Assembly: GCF_016464385.1 (NCBI RefSeq)
Contig: NZ_JADMLH010000005.1
Location: forward strand, 334,334 to 398,333
Origin: Nucisporomicrobium flavum
GTDB taxonomy: Bacteria > Actinomycetota > Actinomycetes > Mycobacteriales > Micromonosporaceae
DNA length: 64,000 bases
Direction of reading: 5' to 3'
The notes under the pieces are model-generated. The model was not told where the DNA came from, did not search any database, and saw only the letters and a program-made list of their open reading frames with translations. How positions within the stretch are numbered: position 1 is the first letter of the stretch; every line of letters begins with the position of its first letter. Made by a program: the position numbers and the translations under genes. Below are positions 1-8,397 of the stretch, one piece after another.

Positions 1-62
1 TGGCAACAAGATCGCGGAGTGTTGCTGATGTTGGTGGCCCGGGCGTGGCACCATCCGGTGCC

Positions 63-446
63 ATGGGCATCATCATCCGGCTGGCGATCACCGCGGTCTC
101 GCTGTGGATCGCCACTCTGGTCATCGACGGGATCCGGCTCACGACCGATTCGGCGCCGGGTAAGGCCGGCACGCTGGTCGCCGTCGCCGTCATCTTCGGG
201 ATCGTCAATGCGGTGCTGCGGCCGGTCATCAAGACGATCGGCTGCGGGCTGTACGTGTTGACGCTCGGCCTCATCTCGCTGATCGTCAACGGACTGCTGT
301 TCCTGCTGACGAGCTGGATCGCCGGGCAGTTCGACCTGCCGTTCCACGTCGACGACTTCTGGCCGAGCGCGGTCCTCGGGGCCCTCCTGGTCGGCATCGT
401 CAGCTGGCTGCTCAACATGCTGGTCCCTGACGGCGACGACGACTGA
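63..446 (+). CDS. Phage holin family IV membrane protein
   Basis: A 127-residue integral membrane protein with about four hydrophobic segments and an acidic C-terminus (GDDD). The pattern (short N-terminal helix, a VIFGIVNAVLRPVIK-like turn, then two helices) is typical of the Phage_holin_4_2 family, which is chromosomal in most bacteria and of unproven function; the holin name comes from mycobacteriophage. No phage gene lies near it, so it is unlikely to be part of a prophage. I prefer the ATG at 63 because it directly precedes the first membrane segment as in family members; an in-frame GTG at 45 is the alternative. Confidence 0.75.
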   Translation: MGIIIRLAITAVSLWIATLVIDGIRLTTDSAPGKAGTLVAVAVIFGIVNAVLRPVIKTIGCGLYVLTLGLISLIVNGLLFLLTSWIAGQFDLPFHVDDFWPSAVLGALLVGIVSWLLNMLVPDGDDD

Positions 447-772
447 CGCCCGCTGCACAAACGGACGCCACCACAGGCCGCCGGCACGAAGCCGGCACGA
501 AGCCGGCGCGAAGCCGCCGGCACGGACGACGGCAGCGCCGGCGCGCGAACATCAGCCGGGCCGGCCCCAGCCACGCAGACGCCGGGCCGGCCCCGGACGT
601 CCAGAAGCCGGTCACCGCGAGCCCACGGGGCCCCGAACGCTCAGCGACCGGCCACCCGAGCGCCCGGGCCGCCCAACGCACCCGCCGGAACCCGGCCGGG
701 CGGCCCGCACGCGCCCGGTGACGTTCGACATATGCAAGGACCCACCCCCCAACCACCACTTACGGTGACCTC
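447..772. other. Intergenic stretch with a short tandem repeat
   Basis: This gap separates the holin-like gene from rarD. It is very GC-rich and contains three copies of an 11-bp unit near its start and otherwise no recognisable element. The frames open on the minus strand here have proline/arginine/alanine-only composition and no family resemblance, so I read the stretch as non-coding. The rarD promoter should lie at its right end, but I cannot point to clear -35/-10 hexamers. Confidence 0.5.
480..512. repeat. Three-copy 11-bp tandem repeat
   Basis: The unit GCCGGCACGAA occurs at 480-490 and 491-501, with a one-base variant at 502-512, followed by a degenerate continuation. It is contiguous without spacers, so it is a minisatellite and not a CRISPR. 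Its function is unknown. Confidence 0.8.
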
Positions 773-1729
773 ATGGGTGAGGAACGGCGTGGGTATCTGT
801 ACGGGCTGGCCGCGTACGCGATGTGGGGCTTCTTCCCCATCTACTTCAAGCTGCTCAAGCCCTCTCCCCCGCTCGAGATCCTCGCCCACCGCATCATCTG
901 GTCCGTCCTGTTCATCAGCCTCCTGCTCGCCGCCATGCGGAACTGGCGCTTCCTCGGCCGGCTGATCCGGGACCGCCGGCTTCTCGGCGGCGTCTCCCTG
1001 GCCGGCCTGCTGATCGGTGTGAACTGGGCGACGTACATCGTCGGCGTCAACTCTTCCCGGGTTGTCGAGACCGCGCTCGGGTACTTCATCACGCCGCTCG
1101 TTGTCGTCCTGCTCGGTGTGACCGTCCAGCGCGAGCGGCTGCGGCGGTGGCAGTGGGTGGCCGTCGGGATCGGTGCGCTGGCTGTCGGCGTGCTGACCGT
1201 CGACTACGGGCATCTGCCGTACATCGCTCTGGTGCTGGCCGCGAGCTTCGGGTCGTACAGTCTGGTCAAGAAGCGGTTGTCGCTGCCGCCGGCGGAGGGG
1301 TTGTTCGTCGAGTCCGCCGTGCTGGCCCTGCCCACGCTGGCCTATCTAGGCTGGTTGAACGCCGACGGCGGGGCCGAGTTCGGACATGTGTCGACGGCCC
1401 ACACCGTGCTGATGGTGCTGGCCGGCGTGGCGACCGCCGTACCGTTGCTGCTTTTCGCCGCTGCGGCCAACCGGGTGCCGCTCGTGGGTCTCGGCATTCT
1501 TCAGTATGTGGCGCCGATTCTGCAGCTGGCGTGTGGTGTTCTGCTGTTCCACGAGCCGATGCCCGCCGCGCGGCTCGCCGGTTTCGGCCTGGTGTGGGTC
1601 GCGCTGATCATCTTCACCGTCGACGGGATCCGGGGGTCGCGGATCAGGGCCCGGGACGGTGCGAGGCGGACGGGGACCGACCCCGCGGCCGCCACCGCGG
1701 AGCCGGCCTCCGCCCTGCCGCCACGCTGA
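773..1729 (+). CDS. rarD: EamA-family transporter RarD
   Basis: A 318-residue drug/metabolite-superfamily permease with about ten transmembrane helices. The N-terminus (GYLYGLAAYAMWGFFPIYFK) is characteristic of RarD, and the second half repeats the EamA fold (positions about 160-290). The physiological substrate is not established; the RarD name comes from a chloramphenicol-sensitive phenotype in other bacteria. The charged C-terminal 30 residues are an Arg/Ala/Pro-rich tail beyond the last helix. It is monocistronic, facing the convergent anti-sigma factor gene with only 19 bp between stop codons. The length is slightly above the usual 295-300 because of the tail. Confidence 0.9.
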   Translation: MGEERRGYLYGLAAYAMWGFFPIYFKLLKPSPPLEILAHRIIWSVLFISLLLAAMRNWRFLGRLIRDRRLLGGVSLAGLLIGVNWATYIVGVNSSRVVETALGYFITPLVVVLLGVTVQRERLRRWQWVAVGIGALAVGVLTVDYGHLPYIALVLAASFGSYSLVKKRLSLPPAEGLFVESAVLALPTLAYLGWLNADGGAEFGHVSTAHTVLMVLAGVATAVPLLLFAAAANRVPLVGLGILQYVAPILQLACGVLLFHEPMPAARLAGFGLVWVALIIFTVDGIRGSRIRARDGARRTGTDPAAATAEPASALPPR

Positions 1730-1752
1730 CAGCCCAAGGGGCGGGCCGTCAG
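1726..1752. terminator. Candidate bidirectional hairpin between rarD and the anti-sigma gene
   Basis: CTGAC (1726-1730) pairs with GTCAG (1748-1752) and GCCC (1732-1735) with GGGC (1743-1746), giving an interrupted 9-bp stem that spans both stop codons. There is no U-run, so termination activity is uncertain. Confidence 0.4.
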
Positions 1753-2465
1753 GGGACGTCGTAGGCGAGCAGCGTCCGCCCGTCGTTGCGCACGAGCGCC
1801 AGGCGGGACAGCATCCCGTCGGTGAAGTGCGTGACGCCGGACATGCTGAACTCCTTGCCCGGCGAGGCGATCCAGGAGCCCAGCTGTTCGCTCTCGCGGT
1901 CCGGGCCGTACGCCATCAGGCGGATCGTGTACGGCTCGGAGTTCTCGTTCCCCCGGTTGTACGCGCACAGCAGGTTGACCTTCGTGCCGCCCGGCGCCCC
2001 GGCGAGGGAGATCTGCGCGGAGACGGGCACCTGCTCGTTGTCGGGGGTCATCGCGACGGCCGGGCCCGGGATCGCCGGATCGGGGGCGCCGCCGCGGCCC
2101 ATCCAGAAGACGGCGCCGATGCCGGCGACCAGCGCGAGGCAGGCCGCGGCGAGGGCGGTGCCGAGCACGCGCCAGCGCAGCCGTTTGCGTTCCTCGCGGC
2201 GGGTGGACTGGGCAGCCGTGACCAGGTCCGGCATAGCGGGTCGGCGGTGCTGCGGACGCTGCCCGGCGGTGAAGTCGGGTTCCAGCAGCCGCTCGAAGTC
2301 GGCCGGGTCGAGGCGGCCGAGCAGGCCGGGGAGCACCGCGATGTCGGCGACCGCCTCGCGGCAGAAGGAGCAGGTCGCGAGGTGCCGTTCGTACGCGGCC
2401 CGTTCCGCGGGTGACAGGGCGCCGAGGACGTACGCGCCGTCGTCGTGTTCGTGGTCGCACCTCAT
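1749..2465 (-). CDS. Zinc-binding anti-sigma factor (RslA/RsgA type)
   Basis: A 238-residue membrane anti-sigma factor. The N-terminal cytoplasmic ZAS domain carries the zinc motif H28-x3-C32-x2-C35 with further Cys3/His5/His7 close to the start. One transmembrane helix follows at about 95-115 (TALAAACLALVAGIGAVFW), then an extracytoplasmic anti-sigma-K/RskA-like beta domain of about 120 residues. It should hold the neighbouring sigma factor inactive until a signal (oxidation of the zinc site, or proteolysis) releases it. Its ATG overlaps the sigma factor stop (ATGA), so the two are translationally coupled. The layout matches sigL-rslA (Rv0735-Rv0736) of Mycobacterium tuberculosis; orthology is inferred. 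Confidence 0.88.
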   Translation of the reverse strand: MRCDHEHDDGAYVLGALSPAERAAYERHLATCSFCREAVADIAVLPGLLGRLDPADFERLLEPDFTAGQRPQHRRPAMPDLVTAAQSTRREERKRLRWRVLGTALAAACLALVAGIGAVFWMGRGGAPDPAIPGPAVAMTPDNEQVPVSAQISLAGAPGGTKVNLLCAYNRGNENSEPYTIRLMAYGPDRESEQLGSWIASPGKEFSMSGVTHFTDGMLSRLALVRNDGRTLLAYDVP

Positions 2466-2977
2466 CCCGTCACCCCCATCTCGTCCAGGGCCATGCGCAG
2501 AGAGCGCAAGGCGTAGTGCGTACGTGACTTGACCGTGCCCGGCGGGACGCCGAGCCGGGCGGCCGCCTCCGCGACCGAGCGGCCCTGGTAGAAGCATTCG
2601 ACCAGGACCTCGCGGTGGCTCCGGGAGAGCCGTCCCAGCGCTTCCGCGACCGTCCAGGCCTCCACCGCCCGGTCCGCCTCGTCCGCGCTGGGCGGAGGCT
2701 CGGGAATCATGTCCGTGACCACCTCGCCGACCCGTACCGACCGCCGCCGCCAGGCGTCGATCGCCAGGTTGCGCGCGGTGGTGAACAGCCATGACCGCAC
2801 CGTGCCCCGCTCGAGGTCCAGCGACTCCGGATGTCGCCAGGCCCGCAGCAGGGTCTCCTGCACGAGGTCCTCGGCCCGCTGGCGGTCGCCCCCGGAGAGG
2901 CGTACCGCGTGTGCGAACAGGGCGTCCCCGTGCTCGTCCTGCAACGCGCGCAGCAGCTCGGCGTCCTGATCCTTCAA
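2462..2977 (-). CDS. ECF RNA polymerase sigma factor, SigL-like
   Basis: A 171-residue group 4 (ECF) sigma factor. Region 2 is seen at about 20-85 (DLVQETLLRAWRHPE, then VRSWLFTTARNLAIDAWRR) and region 4 at about 110-165 (LSRSHREVLVECFYQGRS and a VPPGTVKSRTHYALRSLR helix-turn-helix). It directs polymerase to a small regulon including its own operon, as shown by the matching promoter at 3011-3038. It begins with TTG at 2977, chosen because a GGGAGG Shine-Dalgarno sequence lies 9 nt upstream. It forms a two-gene operon with the zinc anti-sigma factor. Confidence 0.92.
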   Translation of the reverse strand: MKDQDAELLRALQDEHGDALFAHAVRLSGGDRQRAEDLVQETLLRAWRHPESLDLERGTVRSWLFTTARNLAIDAWRRRSVRVGEVVTDMIPEPPPSADEADRAVEAWTVAEALGRLSRSHREVLVECFYQGRSVAEAAARLGVPPGTVKSRTHYALRSLRMALDEMGVTG

Positions 2978-3010
2978 GCCGGCCGACCTCCCTCGCGCGT
3001 TCCACCCTCA

Positions 3011-3038
3011 ACTACGGGCGCGCGGGCCGGCGGGTTCA
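3011..3038 (-). promoter_or_regulatory. ECF (SigL-type) autoregulatory promoter
   Basis: On the minus strand TGAACC (-35, 3038-3033) is followed by a 16-bp spacer and CGTAGT (-10, 3016-3011). The TGAACC/CGT pair with 16-18 bp spacing is the established SigL consensus in M. tuberculosis. Transcription would begin near 3004, giving a leader of about 27 nt that contains the sigma factor ribosome site. Confidence 0.7.
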
Positions 3039-3044
3039 AACAGG

Positions 3045-3839
3045 TCAGGCAGTGGCGGCGTCACCCGTGGACAGCGCCTCCGCGACGCTGCGGGCGGCCG
3101 AGGTCAGCTTGGCGCGGACCACCCGTGCGGACGTGAGCATCTCGGCGGCCGGCAGCGCGCAGGCGAGGACGAGCCGGCGTTCCATGTCGCGGTCGGTGAT
3201 GACGTTGACGGCGGCGCAGGCAAGGCCCTGGCGGAACTGGCCCATCTCGAGCTGCATGCCGCGGCGCTCCCCGGCGGCCAGGTCGGCCTCGAGCGCCTCG
3301 GGGGTGGTCAGCGTGGCGGGCGTGAACGCGCGCATGCCCCAGTCGCGCAGGTATCGGGCGCGCTGGTCGGCGGTGAGCGTGGCGAGCAGGGCCTTGCCGA
3401 GAGCGGTGGCGTGGCCGCCCTCGTCGAAGCCGGGGACCATGTCGTCCATGAACGGCGAGCGCGCGCCCTCGGCGGAGGCGGTGACGGCTATCCGGCCCCC
3501 GACGAACCGGCCGAGGTAGTGGCTGTACCCCGTCTCGACGGCGGCGCGGCGCAGCGCCTCACCGACGGACGGCGGGCCCCGGAACGCGGAGACCAGCTCG
3601 CGGTACCGGTCCGCGATCTCGAGGCCGACGATGTACGTGCCGTCCTCCCGCCTGATGACGTATCCCTCGTACGCCAGCGTGCGGACAAGGTGGTACGTCG
3701 TGGCGACAGTCAGCTCGCACCGTCGAGCGATCTGTTTCACGGTGAGTCCGCGCGGGGCCCGACCTACCGACTCGAGCACGCGCAGGGCACGTGACACGCT
3801 CCGGATGAGATCTGACGGCTCCGCCAGGGGGTCGCGCAC
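3045..3839 (-). CDS. IclR-family transcriptional regulator
   Basis: A 264-residue regulator with the family's two domains: an N-terminal winged helix (about 12-75, with TVKQIARRCELTVATTYHLV as the recognition region) and a C-terminal effector-binding GAF-like domain (about 85-255). IclR proteins sense small carboxylates or aromatics and usually control adjacent catabolic genes, but no such genes are adjacent here, so the target is unknown. It stands alone on the minus strand, flanked by a 258-bp upstream gap that is AT-richer than its surroundings and probably holds its promoter. The start at 3839 (ATG) immediately precedes the conserved SVSRALRVLESV helix. Confidence 0.88.
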   Translation of the reverse strand: MRDPLAEPSDLIRSVSRALRVLESVGRAPRGLTVKQIARRCELTVATTYHLVRTLAYEGYVIRREDGTYIVGLEIADRYRELVSAFRGPPSVGEALRRAAVETGYSHYLGRFVGGRIAVTASAEGARSPFMDDMVPGFDEGGHATALGKALLATLTADQRARYLRDWGMRAFTPATLTTPEALEADLAAGERRGMQLEMGQFRQGLACAAVNVITDRDMERRLVLACALPAAEMLTSARVVRAKLTSAARSVAEALSTGDAATA

Positions 3840-4097
3840 AGCTACCTCCGACGCCGGGGACTTACACCATATGAATAATCTTCCCCGGACGGAATGCCTG
3901 AAGCGTGTCGACCGCGACGAATCTCTACCGCACGTATGGCTGCTGACACTCAGCGTTCACGAATGACGCTTTCCCCGGACCATGGTCATCGCTGCGTGCA
4001 CGACCGTTCACCAGCGGAAACGAATGCGCCTTACCACGATCAACGTCAAAGTTACGCACCGGCCGGAGTCAGAACCGGAAATTCCATTGTGGAGATG
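3840..4097. other. AT-richer intergenic gap
   Basis: This gap separates the iclR-type gene (upstream of its start) from the 3' end of the polyprenyl synthase gene. Base composition is clearly less GC-rich than the genes on either side. It probably contains the iclR promoter, but I see no convincing dyad or hexamer pair and no coding frame. Confidence 0.4.
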
Positions 4098-5102
4098 TCA
4101 GCTGGTCCGGTCGGCAATGGAATCGCAGAGCGCCTCCATCGCCCGGCGGGGTGACCCGTCGGGCAGCGGCGCGAGGCAGGCGCGTGCCTCCTCCGCGTAA
4201 CCGCGGACGGTCTCCCGGGCGCGCTTCATCGCCGCGGACTCGCGCAGCAGGCCGAGCGCCTCGGCGTGCAGGGCATCGTCGACGAGCGGTCCGGAGGCCA
4301 GCAGCTCCCGCAGGCGCACCGCCGAGGCATCGGTGTCGTCGCCGGCGAGCGCGTACAGCACCGGGAGCGTCGGGACGCCCTCGCGCAGGTCGGTGCCCGG
4401 CGTCTTGCCGGACTGCACCGACTCGGACGCGATGTCGAGCAGGTCGTCGGAGAGCTGGAACGCGACGCCGATCGTCTCGCCGTACCCCGCGAGGGCCGCG
4501 ACGTGCTCGGGCTTCGCACCGGAGAAGAGGCCACCGAAGCGGGCCGAGGTCGCGAACAGCGACGCGGTCTTCTCGGCGATCACGTGCAGGTAGTGGTCGA
4601 TCGGGTCGCCGCCACGCGCACCGACCGTCTCGGCGATCTGGCCGTGCACCAGCCGGGAGAAGGTCTGGGCCTGCAGCCGGACCGCCTCCGTGCCGAGGGA
4701 GGCCGCGAGGTCCGCGGCCCGCGCGAACAGGTAGTCGCCGACCAGGATCGCCACGGAGTTGCCCCAGCGCGCGTTGGCGCTGGGCGCCCCGCGCCGCACG
4801 GTGGCCTCGTCCATGACGTCGTCGTGGTAGAGCGTGGCCAGGTGGGTGAGCTCCACAACCAGGGCGGCCGGCACGATCTCAGGCCGCGAAGGGTCGCCGA
4901 ACTGCGCGCCCAGGGCCACGACGAGCGGCCGGGTCCGCTTGCCGCCCGCGTCCATCAGGTGCCGGGCGGCCTCCGCGATGAGCGGGTCGGCGCTGGCGAC
5001 GTTCTTGCGCAACTCGTCTTCCACCACGGCGAGCGTGGCGGAGACCGACGCGTCGACCGCGGGGTCGAGGCCGAGCCACGTCAGCGCGCTGTCAGCAGTC
5101 AC
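4098..5102 (-). CDS. Long-chain polyprenyl diphosphate synthase
   Basis: A 334-residue E-type isoprenyl diphosphate synthase that condenses isopentenyl diphosphate onto an allylic starter to make the side chain of menaquinone. Both aspartate-rich magnesium motifs are present: D94-D95-x2-D98 (YHDDVMDEA, followed by RRG) and D219-D220-x2-D223 (QLSDDLLDIA), as is the GGKRTRP substrate loop at 53-59. I place the start at GTG 5102 (protein beginning TADSALTWLGL) because the upstream in-frame extension to an ATG at 5219 is low-complexity and unlike the family. Its location beside the nuo operon and near menG/menJ supports a quinone role (heptaprenyl or nonaprenyl synthase); chain length cannot be read from sequence. 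Confidence 0.88.
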   Translation of the reverse strand: MTADSALTWLGLDPAVDASVSATLAVVEDELRKNVASADPLIAEAARHLMDAGGKRTRPLVVALGAQFGDPSRPEIVPAALVVELTHLATLYHDDVMDEATVRRGAPSANARWGNSVAILVGDYLFARAADLAASLGTEAVRLQAQTFSRLVHGQIAETVGARGGDPIDHYLHVIAEKTASLFATSARFGGLFSGAKPEHVAALAGYGETIGVAFQLSDDLLDIASESVQSGKTPGTDLREGVPTLPVLYALAGDDTDASAVRLRELLASGPLVDDALHAEALGLLRESAAMKRARETVRGYAEEARACLAPLPDGSPRRAMEALCDSIADRTS

Positions 5103-5279
5103 GCTTTCACGATGCCATACGGGATTTCCCGCGGGCGCCCCAGGGGTCGATCTTCCAAGATCAAAATTCTTCGAGGGTACGGACACCGTTCCGGCGGGAC
5201 CGGCGCACCGGGCGCGCATAGTGGCTGGTCACGCTTCTGCCGCCGGCGCCGGGCGGGACTGCCGGGTGCCGGCGCACGA

Positions 5280-5308
5280 AAAAGCCCCGGCCATCGGCCG
5301 GGGCTTTT
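5280..5308. terminator. Strong rho-independent terminator of the nuo operon
   Basis: A perfect 13-bp stem (5280-5292 with 5296-5308) has a 3-nt loop, a GGCCGGGGC core, and runs of A and T on the two flanks, so it can terminate in both directions. It lies 15 bp after the nuoN stop codon. Confidence 0.9.
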
Positions 5309-5323
5309 CTCGCCATATGACAG

Positions 5324-6856
5324 TTATCTGACGAACTGCGCGGCGTCGTTGGTGAGATCCAGCAGTGGGGCAGGGATCACACCCAGCGCGAACGTGGCGA
5401 TGACCCCGATGGCCAGCGCGGCGGACGTCAGGAAGCCCGGGATCGACACCGTCGGCGTGCTCTCGCCCGGCTCCTGCAGCCACATCATCACGATCACCCG
5501 CAGGTACGGGAACGCCAGCACCATGCTCGTGATCACACCGACGATCACCAGCCAGGTCTGCCCGCCGTCGATCGCCGCCCCGAACACCGCGAACTTGCTG
5601 GTGAAGCCGCTGGTGAGCGGGATGCCGGCGAAGGCCAGCAGGATGAACGAGAAGACCCCGGCCAGCAGCGGGCTCTTGCGGCCCAGCCCGGCCCAGCGGG
5701 ACAGGTGCGTGGCCTCGCCCTCGGCGTCGCGGACCAGCGAGACGATGCCGAACGCGGCCAGCACCGAGAAGCCGTACGCGACCAGGTAGAACATCGTGCT
5801 GGCCAGGCCCTCCTTGTTGAGCGCGAGCACGCCCACCAGCAGGTACCCCGCGTTCGCGATCGACGAGTACGCCAGGAGCCGCTTCATGTCGGTCTGGGTG
5901 ACCGCCAGCACGGCGCCGATCAGCATCGTCAGGATCGCGATGACGCCCAGGACCGGCTGGAAGTCCCAGCGCACGCCCTCGAACGCCACGTACAGCACGC
6001 GCAGGAGCGCGCCGAACGCCGCCACCTTGGTGCAGGCTGCCATCAGCGCCGTGATCGGCGTCGGGGCGCCCTGGTAGACGTCCGGCGTCCACACGTGGAA
6101 CGGCGCGGCCGCGCTCTTGAAGAGCAGGCCGATGGCGACGAGCGCCAGACCGGCGTAGAGCAGCACCTCGCTGCGGTTCGGGTCGGCCACCGCATTGTGG
6201 ATGGCGGCCAGGTCGACGCCGCCGCTGTAGCCGTACAGCAGCGCCACACCGAACAGGAAGAACGCCGAGGCGTACGAGCCCAGCAGGAAGTACTTCAGGG
6301 CCGCTTCCTGGCTCAGCAGGCGGCGCCGGCGGGCCAGGGCGCACAGCAGGTACAGCGGCAGCGACAGCACCTCGAGCGCGACGAACATCGTCAGCAGGTC
6401 GTTCGCCGACACGAACAGCAGCATGCCGCCGAGCGAGAAGATCGTCAGCGGGTACACCTCGGTCGCTCCGGGCTGGCTGCCGGCCTGCCGCAGGTCCTTC
6501 TGCGAGCCGACGGTGACGGCGGCCTGCGAGACGAACGCGCCGCCCGCCTCGACGGTGCGCTCACCGATCAGCAGCAGCGAGACGAGCCCGAGCATCAAGA
6601 TCGAGCCCTGCAGGAACAGCGTCGGCCCGTCGATGGCGACGGCGCCGCCGATCGTGACGATCCGGGTGTTGCGCTCGATGATGACGGTGACCAGCGCGGC
6701 CACCGTCGCCAGCAGCGCGAGCCCGAGCTGGAAGCCGTGCCGCCGGGCCTTGGGCAGAAGCGCCTCGAAGAGCACGCCCAGGCAGGCCGCCCCCAGGAGG
6801 ATCAACATCGGCGCGAGCGCGCCGTAGTCGATGTCGGGCAGTTTGAGGTCTTGCAT
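5324..6856 (-). CDS. nuoN: NADH-quinone oxidoreductase subunit N
   Basis: A 510-residue antiporter-like subunit of the complex I membrane arm with about 14 transmembrane helices. Proton-channel signatures are visible: GLLFKSAAAPFHVWTPDVYQG with its conserved lysine, and TDMKRLLAYSSIANAGY. It conducts protons as electrons pass from NADH to menaquinone. A charged loop around 115-140 (GSQKDLRQAGSQPGATE) is longer than in enterobacterial NuoN. It is the last gene of the operon; its ATG lies 2 nt after the nuoM stop and a strong terminator follows it. Confidence 0.96.
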   Translation of the reverse strand: MQDLKLPDIDYGALAPMLILLGAACLGVLFEALLPKARRHGFQLGLALLATVAALVTVIIERNTRIVTIGGAVAIDGPTLFLQGSILMLGLVSLLLIGERTVEAGGAFVSQAAVTVGSQKDLRQAGSQPGATEVYPLTIFSLGGMLLFVSANDLLTMFVALEVLSLPLYLLCALARRRRLLSQEAALKYFLLGSYASAFFLFGVALLYGYSGGVDLAAIHNAVADPNRSEVLLYAGLALVAIGLLFKSAAAPFHVWTPDVYQGAPTPITALMAACTKVAAFGALLRVLYVAFEGVRWDFQPVLGVIAILTMLIGAVLAVTQTDMKRLLAYSSIANAGYLLVGVLALNKEGLASTMFYLVAYGFSVLAAFGIVSLVRDAEGEATHLSRWAGLGRKSPLLAGVFSFILLAFAGIPLTSGFTSKFAVFGAAIDGGQTWLVIVGVITSMVLAFPYLRVIVMMWLQEPGESTPTVSIPGFLTSAALAIGVIATFALGVIPAPLLDLTNDAAQFVR

Positions 6857-6858
6857 GG

Positions 6859-8397
6859 CTACCGCGCCACCTTCCCGTTCGCGACCGCCGTCGGCGCCGG
6901 ATCGGTCTTTCCGACGTCCTGCATGGTCGCCTGGACCGCCGGGTTGATCACATCGGTGACCGGCTTCGGGTAGAAGCCGAGGAGCAGCAGCAGGAGCACC
7001 AGCGGCGCGACGACGAGCTTCTCGCGCAGCGTGATGTCCTTGTGCATGGCCGGCACGTCGTTCAGCGCCGGGTTGAGCGTGCCCTGCGTCGTGCGCTGGA
7101 ACATCCACAGCACGTACGCGGCGGCGAGGATGATGCCGGCCGTCGCGATGACCGCGTAGACCTTGTGCGTCGCGAACGTGCCGATCAGCACCAGGAACTC
7201 GCTGACGAACGGCGCCGTACCGGGCAGGGCCAGCGAGGCGAGGCCGGCGAAGAACAGCACGCCGGCCAGCACCGGGACGAGCTTGCCGGCGCCGCCGAAG
7301 TCGCTCACCAGGGCCGAGCCGCGGCGGGCCACGAACATGCCCACGACCAGGAACAGCAGGCCGGTGGCGAGGCCGTGGTTGACCATGTAGAGCACCGAGC
7401 CGGTGCCCGCCTGGGTGGTGAAGGCGAAGATGCCGATGCCGATGAAGCCGAAATGCGCGATCGACGTGTACGACACCAGCCGCTTGAGGTCGTTCTGACC
7501 GACCGCCAGCAGCGCCGCGTAGATGATGCCGATGACACCCAGCACCAGCGCCGCCGGCGCGAACCAGCGCGACGCCTCCGGGAACAGCGGGAGGCAGTAG
7601 CGCAGGATGCCGAAGGTGCCGACCTTGTCCAGCACGCCGACGAGCAGCGCCGCCGCGGGCGCCGGGGCGGCACCACCGGCGTCGGGCAGCCAGGTGTGAA
7701 ACGGGAAGAACGGCGCCTTGACCGCGAACGCGATGAAGAAGCCGAGGAACAGCCAGCGGGCGGTGTTCGTCTCGAAGGCCGCCGAGGCGTCCTTCAGGTT
7801 CGCCCAGTCGAACGTGTGCCCGCCGACGACCCAGAGGCCGATCACGGCGGCCAGCATGAACAGGCCGCCGACCAGCGAGTAGAGGAAGAACTTCACCGCG
7901 GCGTACTGGCGGCGCTGGCCGCCGTACGAGCCGATGATGAAGTACATCGGCACGAGCATGACCTCGAAGAACACGTAGAACAGGAACACGTCGGCGGCCG
8001 CGAAGACGCCGATCATCGTGCACTCGAGGGTGAGCAGCAGCGCGAAGTACGTCGGCACCGACCGCTTGGTCTCGTCGATGTCGTTCCACGAGGCCAGGAT
8101 CACCAGCGGTACGAGCACCGCGATCAGCACGAGCATGACCAGCGCGATGCCGTCCGCGGCGAACGTGAACCGCGCGTCCCAGGTGGGGATCCACTGGTAC
8201 GACTCGCGGAACTGGAACCGGTCGCCGCCGACCTGGAACGCCACCCACATGACGATGCTCAGCACGAGCACCACCAGCGACCACGCCAGCGCGACGGTCT
8301 TCGCGAGACCGCCCTTGCTGCGCGGGATGAAGGCCACCACTGCCGCGCCCACCAGCGGGAGCAACGTCAGGATGGACAGGAACGGGAAGTCCTTCAT
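6859..8397 (-). CDS. nuoM: NADH-quinone oxidoreductase subunit M
   Basis: A 512-residue antiporter-like proton-pumping subunit of complex I. The ATG at 8397 is chosen because it overlaps the nuoL stop (TAATG). Motifs include VFFEVMLVPMYFIIG with the key glutamate, VKAPFFPFHTWLPDAG, and QNDLKRLVSYTSIAHFGF. The stretch just after LPDA is Gly/Ala/Pro-rich where many homologues have polar residues. The C-terminus (GFYPKPVTDVINPAV) is typical of actinobacterial NuoM. Sits between nuoL and nuoN in the membrane-arm half of the operon. Confidence 0.96.
   Translation of the reverse strand: MKDFPFLSILTLLPLVGAAVVAFIPRSKGGLAKTVALAWSLVVLVLSIVMWVAFQVGGDRFQFRESYQWIPTWDARFTFAADGIALVMLVLIAVLVPLVILASWNDIDETKRSVPTYFALLLTLECTMIGVFAAADVFLFYVFFEVMLVPMYFIIGSYGGQRRQYAAVKFFLYSLVGGLFMLAAVIGLWVVGGHTFDWANLKDASAAFETNTARWLFLGFFIAFAVKAPFFPFHTWLPDAGGAAPAPAAALLVGVLDKVGTFGILRYCLPLFPEASRWFAPAALVLGVIGIIYAALLAVGQNDLKRLVSYTSIAHFGFIGIGIFAFTTQAGTGSVLYMVNHGLATGLLFLVVGMFVARRGSALVSDFGGAGKLVPVLAGVLFFAGLASLALPGTAPFVSEFLVLIGTFATHKVYAVIATAGIILAAAYVLWMFQRTTQGTLNPALNDVPAMHKDITLREKLVVAPLVLLLLLLGFYPKPVTDVINPAVQATMQDVGKTDPAPTAVANGKVAR

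Noticed and set aside
63-446. Prophage remnant suggested by the holin-like gene
   Set aside because: Phage_holin_4_2 proteins are widespread chromosomal proteins; no integrase, endolysin or structural phage gene lies nearby.
412-759. Minus-strand open frame in the gap before rarD
   Set aside because: Composition is Arg/Ala/Pro-dominated, it runs through an 11-bp tandem repeat and overlaps the 3' end of the holin-like gene; no domain or ribosome site.
7620-7700. NuoM lacks the polar His/Glu-containing residues after LPDA
   Set aside because: The length is conserved and the frame is correct, and actinobacterial NuoM proteins already deviate from the enterobacterial motif here. Without an alignment I cannot claim that a functional residue is lost.
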